From NCBI GenBank assembly GCA_913030915.1, contig CAJWEW010000010.1, positions 1-43,331 on the forward strand: a DNA stretch of 43,331 bases, written 5' to 3'. The position numbers and the translations under genes are program-made. Below are positions 1 through 8,565 of this stretch, piece by piece. The first letter of the stretch is position 1, and every line of letters starts with the position of its first letter. The stretch comes from an uncultured Rhodobiaceae bacterium. GTDB taxonomy: Bacteria; Pseudomonadota; Alphaproteobacteria; Rhizobiales; TMED25. A model generated the notes under the pieces. That model was not told the origin of the DNA, did not search any database, and was given only the letters and a program-made list of their open reading frames with translations.

Positions 1-13
1 ATGATATTTAGAG

Positions 14-2461
14 TTAAATATTGTCAAAATTTTGTTCGTTCAACAATATTTCTCTACGCCCATAGCTATCGGCTTCAGAGATTATTCCTTCATTTTCCAT
101 TTTTTCTATAATATTTGCGGCTTTATTATAACCAATACCAAGTCTTCTTTGGACGTAACTGGTGGAGGCTTTTTTTCCGCTTATAATTACTTCAATGGCT
201 TTTTGAAATAATTGTGGATCTATATTATTATATTCACTTGGATCTTTATTTATTTCTTCGGGTTCTTCCAGTATTTCATCAATGAAGTCAGGGCTAGCTT
301 GTTTCTTAAGATAATTAACGATATCAGCTACTTCTTTATCATCAACAAAAGCACCATGTATTCTAGTTGTTCTATTACCGTCTGCAACAAAAAGCATATC
401 GCCTTTTCCAAGAAGTTGTTCAGCGCCTCCTTCACCTAAAACTACGCGACTGTCAATTTTTGAGCTAACCTTAAAGCTAATCCTTGCTGGAAAGTTTGCC
501 TTAATAACACCGCTTATGACATCAGTTGACGGTCTTTGTGTTGCCATGATGAGATGTATACCAGCAGATCTTGCCATAGCCCCAAGTCTCGCTACAGAAT
601 GCTCGATCTCTTTACCGGCAACAGCCATTAGATCAGCCATTTCATCAACGATAACCACTATAAATGGCATTTTTTTTAGTGTAATTTCCTCATTATGATA
701 ATTTGGTTTACCTGTTTTTTCATCAAAGCCAATCCGGACCTTCGTCTTGATGGTACCGCCTTCCCTGTCTATTTTTTTATTGTAACCTTCTAGATCTCTT
801 ACCCCAATTTTTGACATATTCTTGTATCTCTTCTCCATTTCTCTAACAATCCATTTCAATGCTACAACAGCTTTTTTTGGCTCTGTTACAACTGGTGTTA
901 GAAGATGCGGTATTCCCTCATAAAGGGAAAGTTCGAGCATTTTAGGGTCTATCATTATAAGCTTACAATCCTCTGGTGAATACTTATATAATAACGATAA
1001 AATCATCGTGTTTATTCCAACAGATTTACCCGAGCCCGTTGTCCCTGCAATTAATAAATGCGGCATTGATGCTAAATCGACTACAACAGTTTTCCCCCCG
1101 ATATTTTTTCCAAGAGCAATTGCAAGCTTATAAGATGATTTCTCAAATTCATCTGACTGTATGAGGTCACTCAGAAATACAGTGCTCCTCTTTGCGATAG
1201 GAAGTTCGATACCAATTTTATTTTGTCCGGGAATAATTGCAACTCTTGCGGACTCCGCAGACATAGACATGGCAATATCTTCTGCTAAACCAACAACTCT
1301 AGTTGATTTGGTTCCAAGTGATGGCTCCAATTCAAAAAGTGTTACAACAGGACCTGGCTTGATATCCGTAATCTCACCGTTTACTTTATAATTCAGTAGG
1401 ACATTTGACAGTTTTTGAGATATCCCTTCAAGTTCTTCTTGGTTAATTACTTTTTCATAATTTTTTTCAGGATTTATTTTTAAAAGGTTTACCGATGGCA
1501 AAGAAAATTCATTCTGATCAAATAGATCTAAATTTTCCTTTTTATTATTGATCCTTGATTTTTTCTTGTAAGATTTTTTTGGTTTGTCAGAAATATTTAG
1601 GTCAATGTTAGACTCAATACTCTCGCCTATGATAATACTCTCATATCCATTTCTATTATCATGACTGTCCCGGATCTCTTCAAAGCTTTTTTCTTCGTAT
1701 CCTCTCGATATTAATAGTGATTTCAGACGTAATAAGATACTCACAAACAGTTTTAGAATGATTTTGAAAACTAATACCATGGGGTTTGATTTCTTTTGGG
1801 AAATCTGTTGATGTACCTGATCAGACTCTAGTAATTTAAAATTCCTTTTCCTCTTCATACCCAACACTAATCTATTTAGAGAGAACGTCACCATTATTGT
1901 TAATGTTGAAATAAAGAAGATCACCCGTTTAGAACTATTATCCGAGATAGACTCAAAATTGCCTATAATAATTTCTTGTATTAAAAGTGAGAGAGAGTCG
2001 CCAAGAAGTCCTCCTGCGCCGACCAGATAGGTCCAGTTAATTACCGACTTAAAGAAATTACTGTCAGTAATACCAATATTTGACAGTAATGTTATCCAAG
2101 CTAGGAAGTATATCGGATATTTTATATATCTCGGGATACCAATTATTTTTTTTGATTGAATTATCATATCAAGACTTATCAGTAGTAGAATCGAAATTAG
2201 AATAAATGAGCCAAGACCGATAAATTGCAACATTAAATCTGATATAATTGCTCCTGATGCGCCTAAGATATTACTTATGCTATTTGAATTGTAATTATTT
2301 AAACTTGGATCATATGGTGTCCATGAAATGAGAGATGTTATTAAATAAATTGCAAGAGAGAACAACAATAAGCCAAAAAGTCTTTTAGTTTGCTTCTTCA
2401 AGAACATTCTAACGCCCGAAGGTAGTATACTCTCAATAAAATTTAAACTCGATAACTTCAT
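14..2461 (-). CDS. ftsK: DNA translocase FtsK
   Basis: Septum-located, membrane-anchored dsDNA pump that clears and segregates chromosome termini during division. The 815 residues show an N-terminal membrane part (hydrophobic stretches near 28-47, 75-98, 110-128 and 178-200), a fairly short charged linker to about 310, then the RecA-like motor with Walker A GTTGSGKS at 473-480 and Walker B VVIVDE at 602-607. The C-terminal winged-helix gamma domain (about 745-807), which reads KOPS-type polar sequences, is present, so the protein is complete. Length is near the usual 780-900 for alphaproteobacterial FtsK. The ATG at 2459-2461 lies one base after the dapC stop, so the two genes are almost certainly co-transcribed and translationally coupled. 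An internal ATG at residue 19, just before the first helix, is an alternative start. The stop lies 14 bases from the window edge. Confidence 0.97.
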   Translation of the reverse strand: MKLSSLNFIESILPSGVRMFLKKQTKRLFGLLLFSLAIYLITSLISWTPYDPSLNNYNSNSISNILGASGAIISDLMLQFIGLGSFILISILLLISLDMIIQSKKIIGIPRYIKYPIYFLAWITLLSNIGITDSNFFKSVINWTYLVGAGGLLGDSLSLLIQEIIIGNFESISDNSSKRVIFFISTLTIMVTFSLNRLVLGMKRKRNFKLLESDQVHQQISQKKSNPMVLVFKIILKLFVSILLRLKSLLISRGYEEKSFEEIRDSHDNRNGYESIIIGESIESNIDLNISDKPKKSYKKKSRINNKKENLDLFDQNEFSLPSVNLLKINPEKNYEKVINQEELEGISQKLSNVLLNYKVNGEITDIKPGPVVTLFELEPSLGTKSTRVVGLAEDIAMSMSAESARVAIIPGQNKIGIELPIAKRSTVFLSDLIQSDEFEKSSYKLAIALGKNIGGKTVVVDLASMPHLLIAGTTGSGKSVGINTMILSLLYKYSPEDCKLIMIDPKMLELSLYEGIPHLLTPVVTEPKKAVVALKWIVREMEKRYKNMSKIGVRDLEGYNKKIDREGGTIKTKVRIGFDEKTGKPNYHNEEITLKKMPFIVVIVDEMADLMAVAGKEIEHSVARLGAMARSAGIHLIMATQRPSTDVISGVIKANFPARISFKVSSKIDSRVVLGEGGAEQLLGKGDMLFVADGNRTTRIHGAFVDDKEVADIVNYLKKQASPDFIDEILEEPEEINKDPSEYNNIDPQLFQKAIEVIISGKKASTSYVQRRLGIGYNKAANIIEKMENEGIISEADSYGRREILLNEQNFDNI

Positions 2462-2462
2462 T

Positions 2463-3614
2463 TCAATTAAGAACCTTATTTATTATCGCGACTGCTTCCT
2501 TCACATCACTATTACTTCCAACTAATGCAATTCTAATGTAGTTATCTGCTGATGAAGAGTCACTGTTATTAACAGACAAATATGATCCCGGTATTACTTT
2601 TAAACCTGCAGACCATAGTTTAACCGCAACTTCTTCATCGGAGCCAAACTCTGATATTTGTAACCATGCAAAAAACCCACCGCTTGGTGTATTAAAATTA
2701 AACTTTTTATCGATATTATTTTGGAATATTTCAAATTTTTGATTATATAACTTTCTATTCTCAATAACGTGACTTTCATCATCCCATAATGCTTCTGAGG
2801 CTATTTGAATCGGTATAGGAACAGTTGGTGCCGCCACATTCCGTAGATCAAAGAGCCTATCAATTAGGTTTTTTTCACCAAAAACAAAACCCGATCTCAG
2901 CCCAGGCGCATTTGACCTTTTGGATAATGAGTTGAATGATAAAATATTTTTAAATTTATTTTTTTCGGCTACTTCGATAATACTGTGGGGTGCTTCATCA
3001 CGATAAATTTCCGAATAGCACTCATCTGCTATTATAATAAAATTATGCCGAAGTGATAGCTCATAGAGTTCCTCTAAGTATTGCATGCTAGCAATTGAAC
3101 CTTGTGGATTTGACGGTGAACACAAATAGAATGCTATAGTATTGGACCAAGTATTATCTTCAACCATACTCAGATTAATAAAAAAATCATCTTCTCTAGA
3201 GACATTAATGCTGAGATTTTCCCTATCTGCATAATATCCAGTTGTTGCGTATACAGGGTAAAAAGGGTTGGGTAGGATAAATATGGACCTCTGGTTCTGT
3301 AATTTTTTAGCAAGCAGGCTACCAAAAAAAAGGCCTTCTCTTGATCCAGATATAGGTAAAATATTACTAGTATAGTCATCTGATTTTAGATTGTGCCTTC
3401 GCGAAAGCCATTTAGATATATTCTTACCAAAGTTAAGGTTTGAATTTGCTGAGGGATAGTTTTGAAATTCTGTAAAATTATTATAGATAATTTCTTTTAT
3501 AAATGATGGTATTTCATGTTTTGGAGAACCAATAGACATGTCAATCCATCCATTTTTTTCTGGATAGTTTTTTAGAAGTTCACGCGTGCGCTGAAATGGT
3601 GAGAGAGATACCAT
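2463..3614 (-). CDS. dapC: PLP aminotransferase, probable N-succinyldiaminopimelate aminotransferase
   Basis: Fold-type I PLP aminotransferase; the DapC subfamily transfers an amino group from glutamate to N-succinyl-2-amino-6-ketopimelate in lysine and peptidoglycan precursor synthesis. The start PFQRTRELL followed by DMSIGSPKHEIP (about 25-36) matches the DapC-type N-terminus. PLP-site residues are visible: SPSNPQG at 166-172, D197 and Y200 in ADECY, the Schiff-base lysine K232 in SLSKRSNAPGLRSG, and R240. The 383-residue length is usual. A Shine-Dalgarno GAGG sits a few bases before the ATG, and a TATAAT hexamer lies at 3640-3645 on the minus strand. It is first in a two-gene unit with ftsK. 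Membership of the aminotransferase family is certain; the DapC assignment rests on N-terminal similarity and could be another class I/II aminotransferase. Confidence 0.85.
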   Translation of the reverse strand: MVSLSPFQRTRELLKNYPEKNGWIDMSIGSPKHEIPSFIKEIIYNNFTEFQNYPSANSNLNFGKNISKWLSRRHNLKSDDYTSNILPISGSREGLFFGSLLAKKLQNQRSIFILPNPFYPVYATTGYYADRENLSINVSREDDFFINLSMVEDNTWSNTIAFYLCSPSNPQGSIASMQYLEELYELSLRHNFIIIADECYSEIYRDEAPHSIIEVAEKNKFKNILSFNSLSKRSNAPGLRSGFVFGEKNLIDRLFDLRNVAAPTVPIPIQIASEALWDDESHVIENRKLYNQKFEIFQNNIDKKFNFNTPSGGFFAWLQISEFGSDEEVAVKLWSAGLKVIPGSYLSVNNSDSSSADNYIRIALVGSNSDVKEAVAIINKVLN

Positions 3615-3639
3615 TAATCCTCATAATAAATTAAATTTT

Positions 3640-3645
3640 ATTATA
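3640..3645 (-). promoter_or_regulatory. candidate -10 element for dapC-ftsK
   Basis: The minus strand reads TATAAT here, 25 bases before the dapC ATG, leaving a short leader with a GAGG ribosome site. No convincing TTGACA-like -35 is seen at 16-18 bases spacing, so this is only a candidate. Confidence 0.3.
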
Positions 3646-3681
3646 GAATTATCTGGTTAAACGTATGTTAATAATTAATAA

Positions 3682-3710
3682 AAAAAGGTGGCCAGTAAGA
3701 CCACCTTTTT
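3682..3710 (-). terminator. intrinsic terminator after amtB
   Basis: A perfect 10-base inverted repeat (AAAAAGGTGG at 3682-3691, CCACCTTTTT at 3701-3710) encloses a 9-base loop. Read on the minus strand it lies just downstream of the amtB stop and ends in a run of Ts, so it should end the glnK-amtB transcript. It is symmetric and could also stop transcription from the other side. Confidence 0.8.
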
Positions 3711-3735
3711 ATGGGAGAATATAACAGTGTAAATA

Positions 3736-5025
3736 TTACGACTTAGTAAAGTCTGGATAAGCATCCATACCTAATTCAGTTTTATCTACACCGGATTGTT
3801 CGGCTTCTTCGCTAACGCGTATACCAATTGTTGATTTCATTACAAACCATACAATCGCACTAACAACACTTACGAAGACACCAATTGAAATAACACCAAT
3901 GAACTGGGTTACAACACTCGTTCCATCGTTAGATAGTGGAACAACTAATGTTCCCCAAATCCCTGCGAGTAAATGCACAGGAATCGCACCAACGACATCG
4001 TCGATTTTAAATTTATCAAGCATCGGTACAGCAAGTACAACTATAATACCACCGATACCACCAATGATTATGGAAAGTAGTGGCGTAGGCATTAGAGGTT
4101 CCGCTGTTATAGAAACAAGACCCGCTAGAGCGCCGTTAAGGGCCATAGTTAGATCAACTTTTTTGTAAAGTACTTGTGATAATATAATCGCTGCAACAAC
4201 ACCGCCCGCAGCTGCAAGGTTTGTGTTCATGAATATTCTAGATACAGATGATGCATCTTCCAATGAACCAAGAGCGAGCTGTGAACCACCATTAAACCCA
4301 AACCAACCTAGCCACAAGATGAAAGTACCCAGTGTCGCTAGTGGCATAGATGAACCCGGCATAGGATTAACTGTACCGTCTTCATTATATCTGCCGGCTC
4401 GTGAGCCAAGTATAAGAGCACCCATGAGAGCGGCCCATCCACCTGTTGAGTGAACTATTGTAGACCCAGCAAAATCACTAAAGCCCAGTTCGGAGAGGAA
4501 ACCTCCGCCCCATTGCCATGCGCCTTGGATAGGGTAAATAACACCACATAGTATTACGACGAATATTAGAAATGGAATTAATTTGATACGTTCAGCCAAT
4601 GTTCCTGATACTATAGAAGCTGCTGTCGCACAGAATACCATTTGGAAAAACCAATCTGAAGCTGCAGAGTAGTCTCCTGTGTCAGCTGATGGGTCCGGAA
4701 CACTGAAAGCTGTGAAGCTTCCAATGAATCCACCATCAACACCATCGTACATTAGATTATAGCCAAGAACCCAAAAAGCTATCCCAGCTATTGAATAAAG
4801 GGCTATATTTTTTGTACATTGCATGGCAACACTTTTAGATCGCACCATGCCAGCCTCAAGCATAGCGAAGCCAGCTGCCATCCACATAACTAAAAAACCA
4901 CCGATCAAGAATAGCAGTGTATTGAATACATAAGCTGTATCTTCACCAGCAGCATTGGCTGGTTCAGCCATGGTTAGAGTAATAACTCCAAGACCAATTG
5001 CTGATAATAATAATTTTTTTAACAT
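3736..5025 (-). CDS. amtB: ammonium transporter AmtB
   Basis: Trimeric inner-membrane channel for ammonium uptake. The protein begins with a cleavable-type signal peptide (MLKKLLL, hydrophobic core, then PANAAGED, cleavage likely near residue 25), as is usual for bacterial Amt proteins, followed by about eleven membrane helices. Family hallmarks are visible: the first-helix stretch AGFAMLEAGMVRSK and the twin pore histidines in TIVHSTGGW and IPVHLLAGIWG. The length of 429 is typical. AGGAG precedes the ATG by seven bases. It lies 17 bases after glnK and is followed by a strong terminator, so glnK-amtB is a closed two-gene operon under the sigma-54 promoter. The GlnK partner should bind and close AmtB when nitrogen is plentiful. 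Confidence 0.97.
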   Translation of the reverse strand: MLKKLLLSAIGLGVITLTMAEPANAAGEDTAYVFNTLLFLIGGFLVMWMAAGFAMLEAGMVRSKSVAMQCTKNIALYSIAGIAFWVLGYNLMYDGVDGGFIGSFTAFSVPDPSADTGDYSAASDWFFQMVFCATAASIVSGTLAERIKLIPFLIFVVILCGVIYPIQGAWQWGGGFLSELGFSDFAGSTIVHSTGGWAALMGALILGSRAGRYNEDGTVNPMPGSSMPLATLGTFILWLGWFGFNGGSQLALGSLEDASSVSRIFMNTNLAAAGGVVAAIILSQVLYKKVDLTMALNGALAGLVSITAEPLMPTPLLSIIIGGIGGIIVVLAVPMLDKFKIDDVVGAIPVHLLAGIWGTLVVPLSNDGTSVVTQFIGVISIGVFVSVVSAIVWFVMKSTIGIRVSEEAEQSGVDKTELGMDAYPDFTKS

Positions 5026-5042
5026 TTTTTTCTCCTAGTTTT

Positions 5043-5381
5043 CTAAAGGGCTTCAGCGTCTTTTTCGCCAGTCCTAATTCTAATTGCGCCTTGCACGTCA
5101 AATACAAATATTTTACCGTCACCGACTTTATCTGTTTTTGCTGCTTCAACTATCGCGCTTGTTGCTGAGTCGAGTAAATCATCCTTCAATACTAGATCTA
5201 TTTGTATCTTCGGGATGAAATTCACTTCATACTCCGCGCCTCGATAAACTTCGGTATGTCCTTTTTGGCGACCAAAACCTTTTACTTCGGTAACAGTCAT
5301 CCCTTCAATCCCAAGATCAACGAGAGCTTTTCTTACGTCATCAAGCTTGAATGGCTTAATGATTGCTGTAATTAATTTCAT
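5043..5381 (-). CDS. glnK: nitrogen regulatory P-II protein GlnK
   Basis: Small trimeric signalling protein that senses 2-oxoglutarate, ATP and ADP and controls AmtB and nitrogen metabolism. The 112-residue protein has the standard P-II fold signatures: start MKLITAIIKPFKLDDV, T-loop with the uridylylated tyrosine Y51 in RGAEYEVNF, and the B-loop/C-loop stretch KVGDGKIFVF...IRTGE. AAGGAG lies just upstream of the ATG. It is first gene of an operon with amtB, which by context favours GlnK over GlnB, though the sequence alone does not separate the two. Transcription is probably nitrogen-regulated, because a near-perfect sigma-54 site lies 37-52 bases upstream of the start codon. Confidence 0.95.
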   Translation of the reverse strand: MKLITAIIKPFKLDDVRKALVDLGIEGMTVTEVKGFGRQKGHTEVYRGAEYEVNFIPKIQIDLVLKDDLLDSATSAIVEAAKTDKVGDGKIFVFDVQGAIRIRTGEKDAEAL

Positions 5382-5417
5382 CGAATTTCTCCTTTTAAAA
5401 TCGTTTGAATTAATAAG

Positions 5418-5433
5418 TGCAAAAAGTGTGCCA
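5418..5433 (-). promoter_or_regulatory. sigma-54 (RpoN) promoter of glnK-amtB
   Basis: The minus strand reads TGGCACACTTTTTGCA, matching the -24/-12 consensus TGGCAC-N5-TTGCA at every conserved position with exact spacing. The predicted transcript starts about 12 bases downstream, giving a leader of roughly 25 bases before glnK. This implies RpoN and an NtrC-type activator in the genome. I found no clear NtrC site upstream. Confidence 0.85.
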
Positions 5434-5456
5434 AGTTTTGGAATATTATTATAAAC

Positions 5457-5474
5457 TATTGTTATATAACAATA
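5457..5474. repeat. 18-base perfect palindrome upstream of glnK promoter
   Basis: TATTGTTATATAACAATA is its own reverse complement. It lies about 24 bases upstream of the -24 element of the glnK promoter and after the tesB stop. It does not look like the G/C-bearing NtrC consensus. It could be an operator for another regulator, a weak hairpin at the end of tesB, or chance in A+T-rich DNA. Confidence 0.4.
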
Positions 5475-5550
5475 ATTTTTTTCTTTGATATCTCTTTATC
5501 ATTAGGATAAAAAGAATAAGATTAAAAATTAAGCAGTATTTGAAACATGA

Positions 5551-6417
5551 TTAAATAGTAGGCATTTTTCTGATCATGCCCTCTTGCGCTACAGTTGCAA
5601 TTAAATTTCCATCATAGGAAAACAGGGTTCCTTCAGCAAAACCTCTATTACCCTTAGTTCTTGGGCTTTTCTGGCTATATAAGATCCAATCATTTATATC
5701 AAAATTGATATCGTGAAACCAAATTGAGTGATCTAGACTTGCAACTTGAATATCTTTTTGAAAAATTGAGATACCATGCGGCATGAGAGCCGTATCTAGA
5801 ATGGTATAGTCACTGGCGTATGCTAATAAAGCTTGGTTCATTATAAAATCTAGATCAATTTTTTTTGACGTTTTTAACCAAAGCATCTGAAAAGGGTCAA
5901 CATGTTTTGGCCTGGTAATGTCTCGCGGCTCTATTGGCCGGAATTCTATCGCTCTACCCCTATCTCTTGTGTCTTTAATATTATCGGGTTTATGTTTAAA
6001 AACATTATTTAGTATTTCAATTTCTGTTTTTAAGCTTTCCGGCTCAACGATGCCGTCTGGTATATTCACTTGATGTTCAAGTCCCCCCTCTTTTCTTTGA
6101 AATGACGCTATCATATAAAAAATTAATTTTTCGTTTTGGTAAGCAGATACAATTCTTTGAGCAAAACTTCTGCCCTCACGAAGAGTATTCACTTCGTAAT
6201 TCATTATAATGTTCGGATCACCGCCACGAAGGAAATATGAGTGTAGTGAGTGCAAGTATTTATCTTTAACAGTTCTGTATGAGGCAATGATTGATTGTGC
6301 AACAATGAGGCCTCCAAAAACTCTACCCCAACCAAACTCATTTACAGAAGCTCTGAACTCATTATTTGATATCTTCTCTATGTCGAGTAATTTCTTTAGA
6401 TCTTCAATCGCACTCAT
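5551..6417 (-). CDS. tesB: acyl-CoA thioesterase II
   Basis: Double hot-dog fold enzyme hydrolysing acyl-CoA to free fatty acid and CoA. TesB features are seen: the early segment FGGLIVAQSIIAS, the midpoint LDTALMPHG with the preceding Asp of the catalytic triad (SDYTILD), ASLDHSIWFH, and the C-terminal VAQEGMIR carrying the catalytic Gln. I start it at the ATG at 6415-6417 (MSAIEDLKKLL), giving 288 residues, the usual size. A longer reading from 6495 would add 26 hydrophobic residues unlike TesB and would overlap the divergent hydroxylase start. There is no clear Shine-Dalgarno before the chosen ATG. It stands as a single gene on the minus strand between glnK and the divergent flavin hydroxylase. 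Confidence 0.93.
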   Translation of the reverse strand: MSAIEDLKKLLDIEKISNNEFRASVNEFGWGRVFGGLIVAQSIIASYRTVKDKYLHSLHSYFLRGGDPNIIMNYEVNTLREGRSFAQRIVSAYQNEKLIFYMIASFQRKEGGLEHQVNIPDGIVEPESLKTEIEILNNVFKHKPDNIKDTRDRGRAIEFRPIEPRDITRPKHVDPFQMLWLKTSKKIDLDFIMNQALLAYASDYTILDTALMPHGISIFQKDIQVASLDHSIWFHDINFDINDWILYSQKSPRTKGNRGFAEGTLFSYDGNLIATVAQEGMIRKMPTI

Positions 6418-6483
6418 AATAAAATAGAAATTATTTAATAAAGTTATATATTTATATTTTAAAGGCCATATAACAAGAGAAAA

Positions 6484-7686
6484 ATGAAACAGCAAAATAC
6501 TTCACATTCGGATGTAATAATTGTTGGTAATGGAATAACTTCACAATTTTTTGCACTTAGATTATCAAAGATATTGGGCAGACGGATTAGAATTAAAATC
6601 ATTGATAAAGAGAGAAAAGATGCAGATCGTATAAAATATGTACGAGCGCTCTCAATATCACTATCAACCGTCAACTTATGTAAGTCACTAGGTATCTGGA
6701 CATTGATAGAACCGCATACCCACCCAATATATAAAATATTTATAAGTCACTCAGAATCATATGAAGAAAAACCAAGTTTTTTAAATCTAGATAATAGGGT
6801 TAATGACGAGGTTGCATCATATATAATTGACGAGAAGGTACTTAGAGATATAGTTTCTGCCGAAACAGCAAAGCTAAGTAATATAGATTTAATTTACGCT
6901 GATGTCGATGATATTAAGTTAGAGACTGATCTGGTAAGTGTGAAAGTCCGGGACCAAATATTAACATCGAAATTACTTGTGGCGGCTGACGGAAGAAAAT
7001 CAACCGTAAAAAAGCAGCTCAATATTAAATCAGTATCATGGGGCTATGATCAAGTTGCTCTATCTTGTTTGATTGAGCATACAAAAAATAATGAGAATAT
7101 TGCTGTTGAAAATTTTCTAAACACGGGACCAATTGCTTTACTTCCAATGGGTAAAGGTACTTCCTCTGTAATTTGGTCGGTAAATAGAGATAATGTTGAC
7201 CAAATAGAAAAAATTAGTAATGGTGACTCGAAATTGAGCATAGAAAAACAATTTAAAAACTATATTGGTGAGATCATTAAATTAGATAACTCTGGTCTTT
7301 TTGAGCTCAACTTCTCAGTCGTACAAAAATTATACTTCAAGAGATGTGCTATAATTGGTGACGCCGCTCATTCGATTCATCCCCTTGCTGGACAGGGGAC
7401 AAATTTAGGATTGCGTGATATCATATGTCTATCTGATAAGATCGTTGACGCTTTTAAGTATGGATTGGATATCGGATCAACAAATAATCTCCAGGAGTAC
7501 CAAAGAAAAAGAATGCCTGACATTTTGACATCAGCACTAGCATATGACGGAATAAATAGGTTATATTCAAACAATATTAGTAGCCTAAACCCTTTAAAAG
7601 ACTTCGTAATTAATTTGGCCGATAGCATTCCCGTCCTTAAAAAGAGTCTTGTTAGAGGTGGTTCTGGTGTGTCTATTAGATATTAA
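6484..7686 (+). CDS. UbiH/Coq6-family FAD-dependent hydroxylase
   Basis: Flavoprotein monooxygenase of the UbiH/UbiF/Coq6 group, which hydroxylates the aromatic ring of polyprenylated quinone precursors during ubiquinone synthesis. The Rossmann FAD motif is slightly divergent (VIIVGNGITS at 11-20, Ser at the third Gly position). The second FAD motif GDAAHSIHPLAGQG near 292-305 is nearly canonical, and the middle DG-type motif appears as LLVAADGRKSTVKKQL. Length 400 is typical. It starts at an ATG about 66 bases from the divergent tesB start, so the two share a short promoter region. Which ring position it modifies cannot be told from sequence; alphaproteobacteria often use UbiL/UbiM-type relatives with relaxed specificity. 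Confidence 0.88.
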   Translation: MKQQNTSHSDVIIVGNGITSQFFALRLSKILGRRIRIKIIDKERKDADRIKYVRALSISLSTVNLCKSLGIWTLIEPHTHPIYKIFISHSESYEEKPSFLNLDNRVNDEVASYIIDEKVLRDIVSAETAKLSNIDLIYADVDDIKLETDLVSVKVRDQILTSKLLVAADGRKSTVKKQLNIKSVSWGYDQVALSCLIEHTKNNENIAVENFLNTGPIALLPMGKGTSSVIWSVNRDNVDQIEKISNGDSKLSIEKQFKNYIGEIIKLDNSGLFELNFSVVQKLYFKRCAIIGDAAHSIHPLAGQGTNLGLRDIICLSDKIVDAFKYGLDIGSTNNLQEYQRKRMPDILTSALAYDGINRLYSNNISSLNPLKDFVINLADSIPVLKKSLVRGGSGVSIRY

Positions 7687-7719
7687 GAGCCAAGTTCGCC
7701 TTAGCACTAGAGTCGACCA

Positions 7720-7902
7720 TTATTTGTTTGATAAATTGCGAGCCTCAGACGGGAGCATTATTGGGATGCCATTACGAATTGGATACGCTAAGCCAGCGGA
7801 GTTAGATATAAGTTCTTGATTTTCTTCATCATAATCCAGTGTGCCAGAACTAACTGGGCAAATCAAAATTTGTAATAGTTTCCGGTCAAAATTATCTGTC
7901 AT
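7720..7902 (-). CDS. Trm112/YcaR-family small protein
   Basis: A 60-residue protein of the Trm112p-like family (PF03966), short zinc-ribbon-like proteins that in several lineages act as partners of methyltransferases; the bacterial role is poorly known. Recognisable parts are [17 protein letters not shown] and the C-terminal [18 protein letters not shown]. Only one cysteine is present, so the metal site of eukaryotic Trm112 is not conserved, as is common for bacterial YcaR types. I choose the ATG at 7900-7902 (MTDNFDRK): it lies one base after the stop of the LON-domain gene. A longer reading from 7956 would overlap that gene by about 50 bases with no family similarity. It is third in a thioredoxin-LON-Trm112 operon. 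Confidence 0.88.
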   Translation of the reverse strand: MTDNFDRKLLQILICPVSSGTLDYDEENQELISNSAGLAYPIRNGIPIMLPSEARNLSNK

Positions 7903-7903
7903 T

Positions 7904-8557
7904 TTATTGAATGAAATTACTTTTTTTATTGTTTCTAGATGCGATTGAAATTTCACTTAAAGCTATTAAGATTTCAGATCGATTTTCTATATTTGTTGCT
8001 TCAAGCAATGCCTGCTTTTCTTTTGCAGTAAATGGACTGAGCATTGCAAATGCATTTATTAAAATTTCAGTATCCGTATCGGTTATTACCGACCAGTCAG
8101 TTGTTAAGTCATTTACATTTAGGTAGTCAGAGATAACATTTAGCAACTTTTCTCTATCAATTGTATCGGTATTATCGTCTATTACTAGGTCATCATTAAA
8201 AGCGTGATACGCTACTTTCATCTCTCGATAAGAAGCCTTATTTTCTATCTCTTCAAGGATATTAAATCTGCAGACACCTGTTAATTTAATTATAAGTGTA
8301 CCATCATCATTTTCAACATAAGTAGAGATTTTTCCAAGGCACCCAACGCGCTCCGTATCACTCTTTTTTGTTTTTGTAATGGAGGGTTGTATAATTCCGA
8401 TGAACTTATTTTTTTTCATGGCATCATCAATCATTTCCAAATATCTAGGCTCGAATATATTTAGAGGTAATATTGCCTTTGGCAACAGAACGCATTTATC
8501 AAGTGGAAATATTGGGATAATTTCCGGTAAATCTTTTATATCAGTTTCTTGGTTCAT
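7904..8557 (-). CDS. LON substrate-binding-domain protein
   Basis: A stand-alone Lon N-terminal domain protein (PF02190, COG2802), 217 residues, without ATPase or protease domains. The domain opening [28 protein letters not shown] is clear, with RVGCLGKIS (residues about 71-79) as the second conserved block. In Lon this domain recognises unfolded substrates; the role of the free-standing form is unknown. An AGGAGG ribosome site precedes the ATG. It begins 8 bases after the stop of the TPR-thioredoxin gene and ends one base before the Trm112-like gene. The trio is a common alphaproteobacterial arrangement and hints at a protein quality-control function. Confidence 0.92.
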   Translation of the reverse strand: MNQETDIKDLPEIIPIFPLDKCVLLPKAILPLNIFEPRYLEMIDDAMKKNKFIGIIQPSITKTKKSDTERVGCLGKISTYVENDDGTLIIKLTGVCRFNILEEIENKASYREMKVAYHAFNDDLVIDDNTDTIDREKLLNVISDYLNVNDLTTDWSVITDTDTEILINAFAMLSPFTAKEKQALLEATNIENRSEILIALSEISIASRNNKKSNFIQ

Positions 8558-8565
8558 AAATCCTC

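Noticed and set aside
4964-5149. Minus-strand 61-residue frame across the glnK-amtB junction
   Set aside because: It runs out of frame through two well-supported genes and has no recognisable domain; it is a shadow.
6418-6495. N-terminal extension of TesB to 6495
   Set aside because: The added 26 residues are hydrophobic and unlike TesB, and they would overlap the divergent hydroxylase start; the family's N-terminus begins at the ATG at 6417.
7903-7956. Longer Trm112-like protein starting at 7956
   Set aside because: The extension lies within the LON-domain gene in another frame and has no family similarity.
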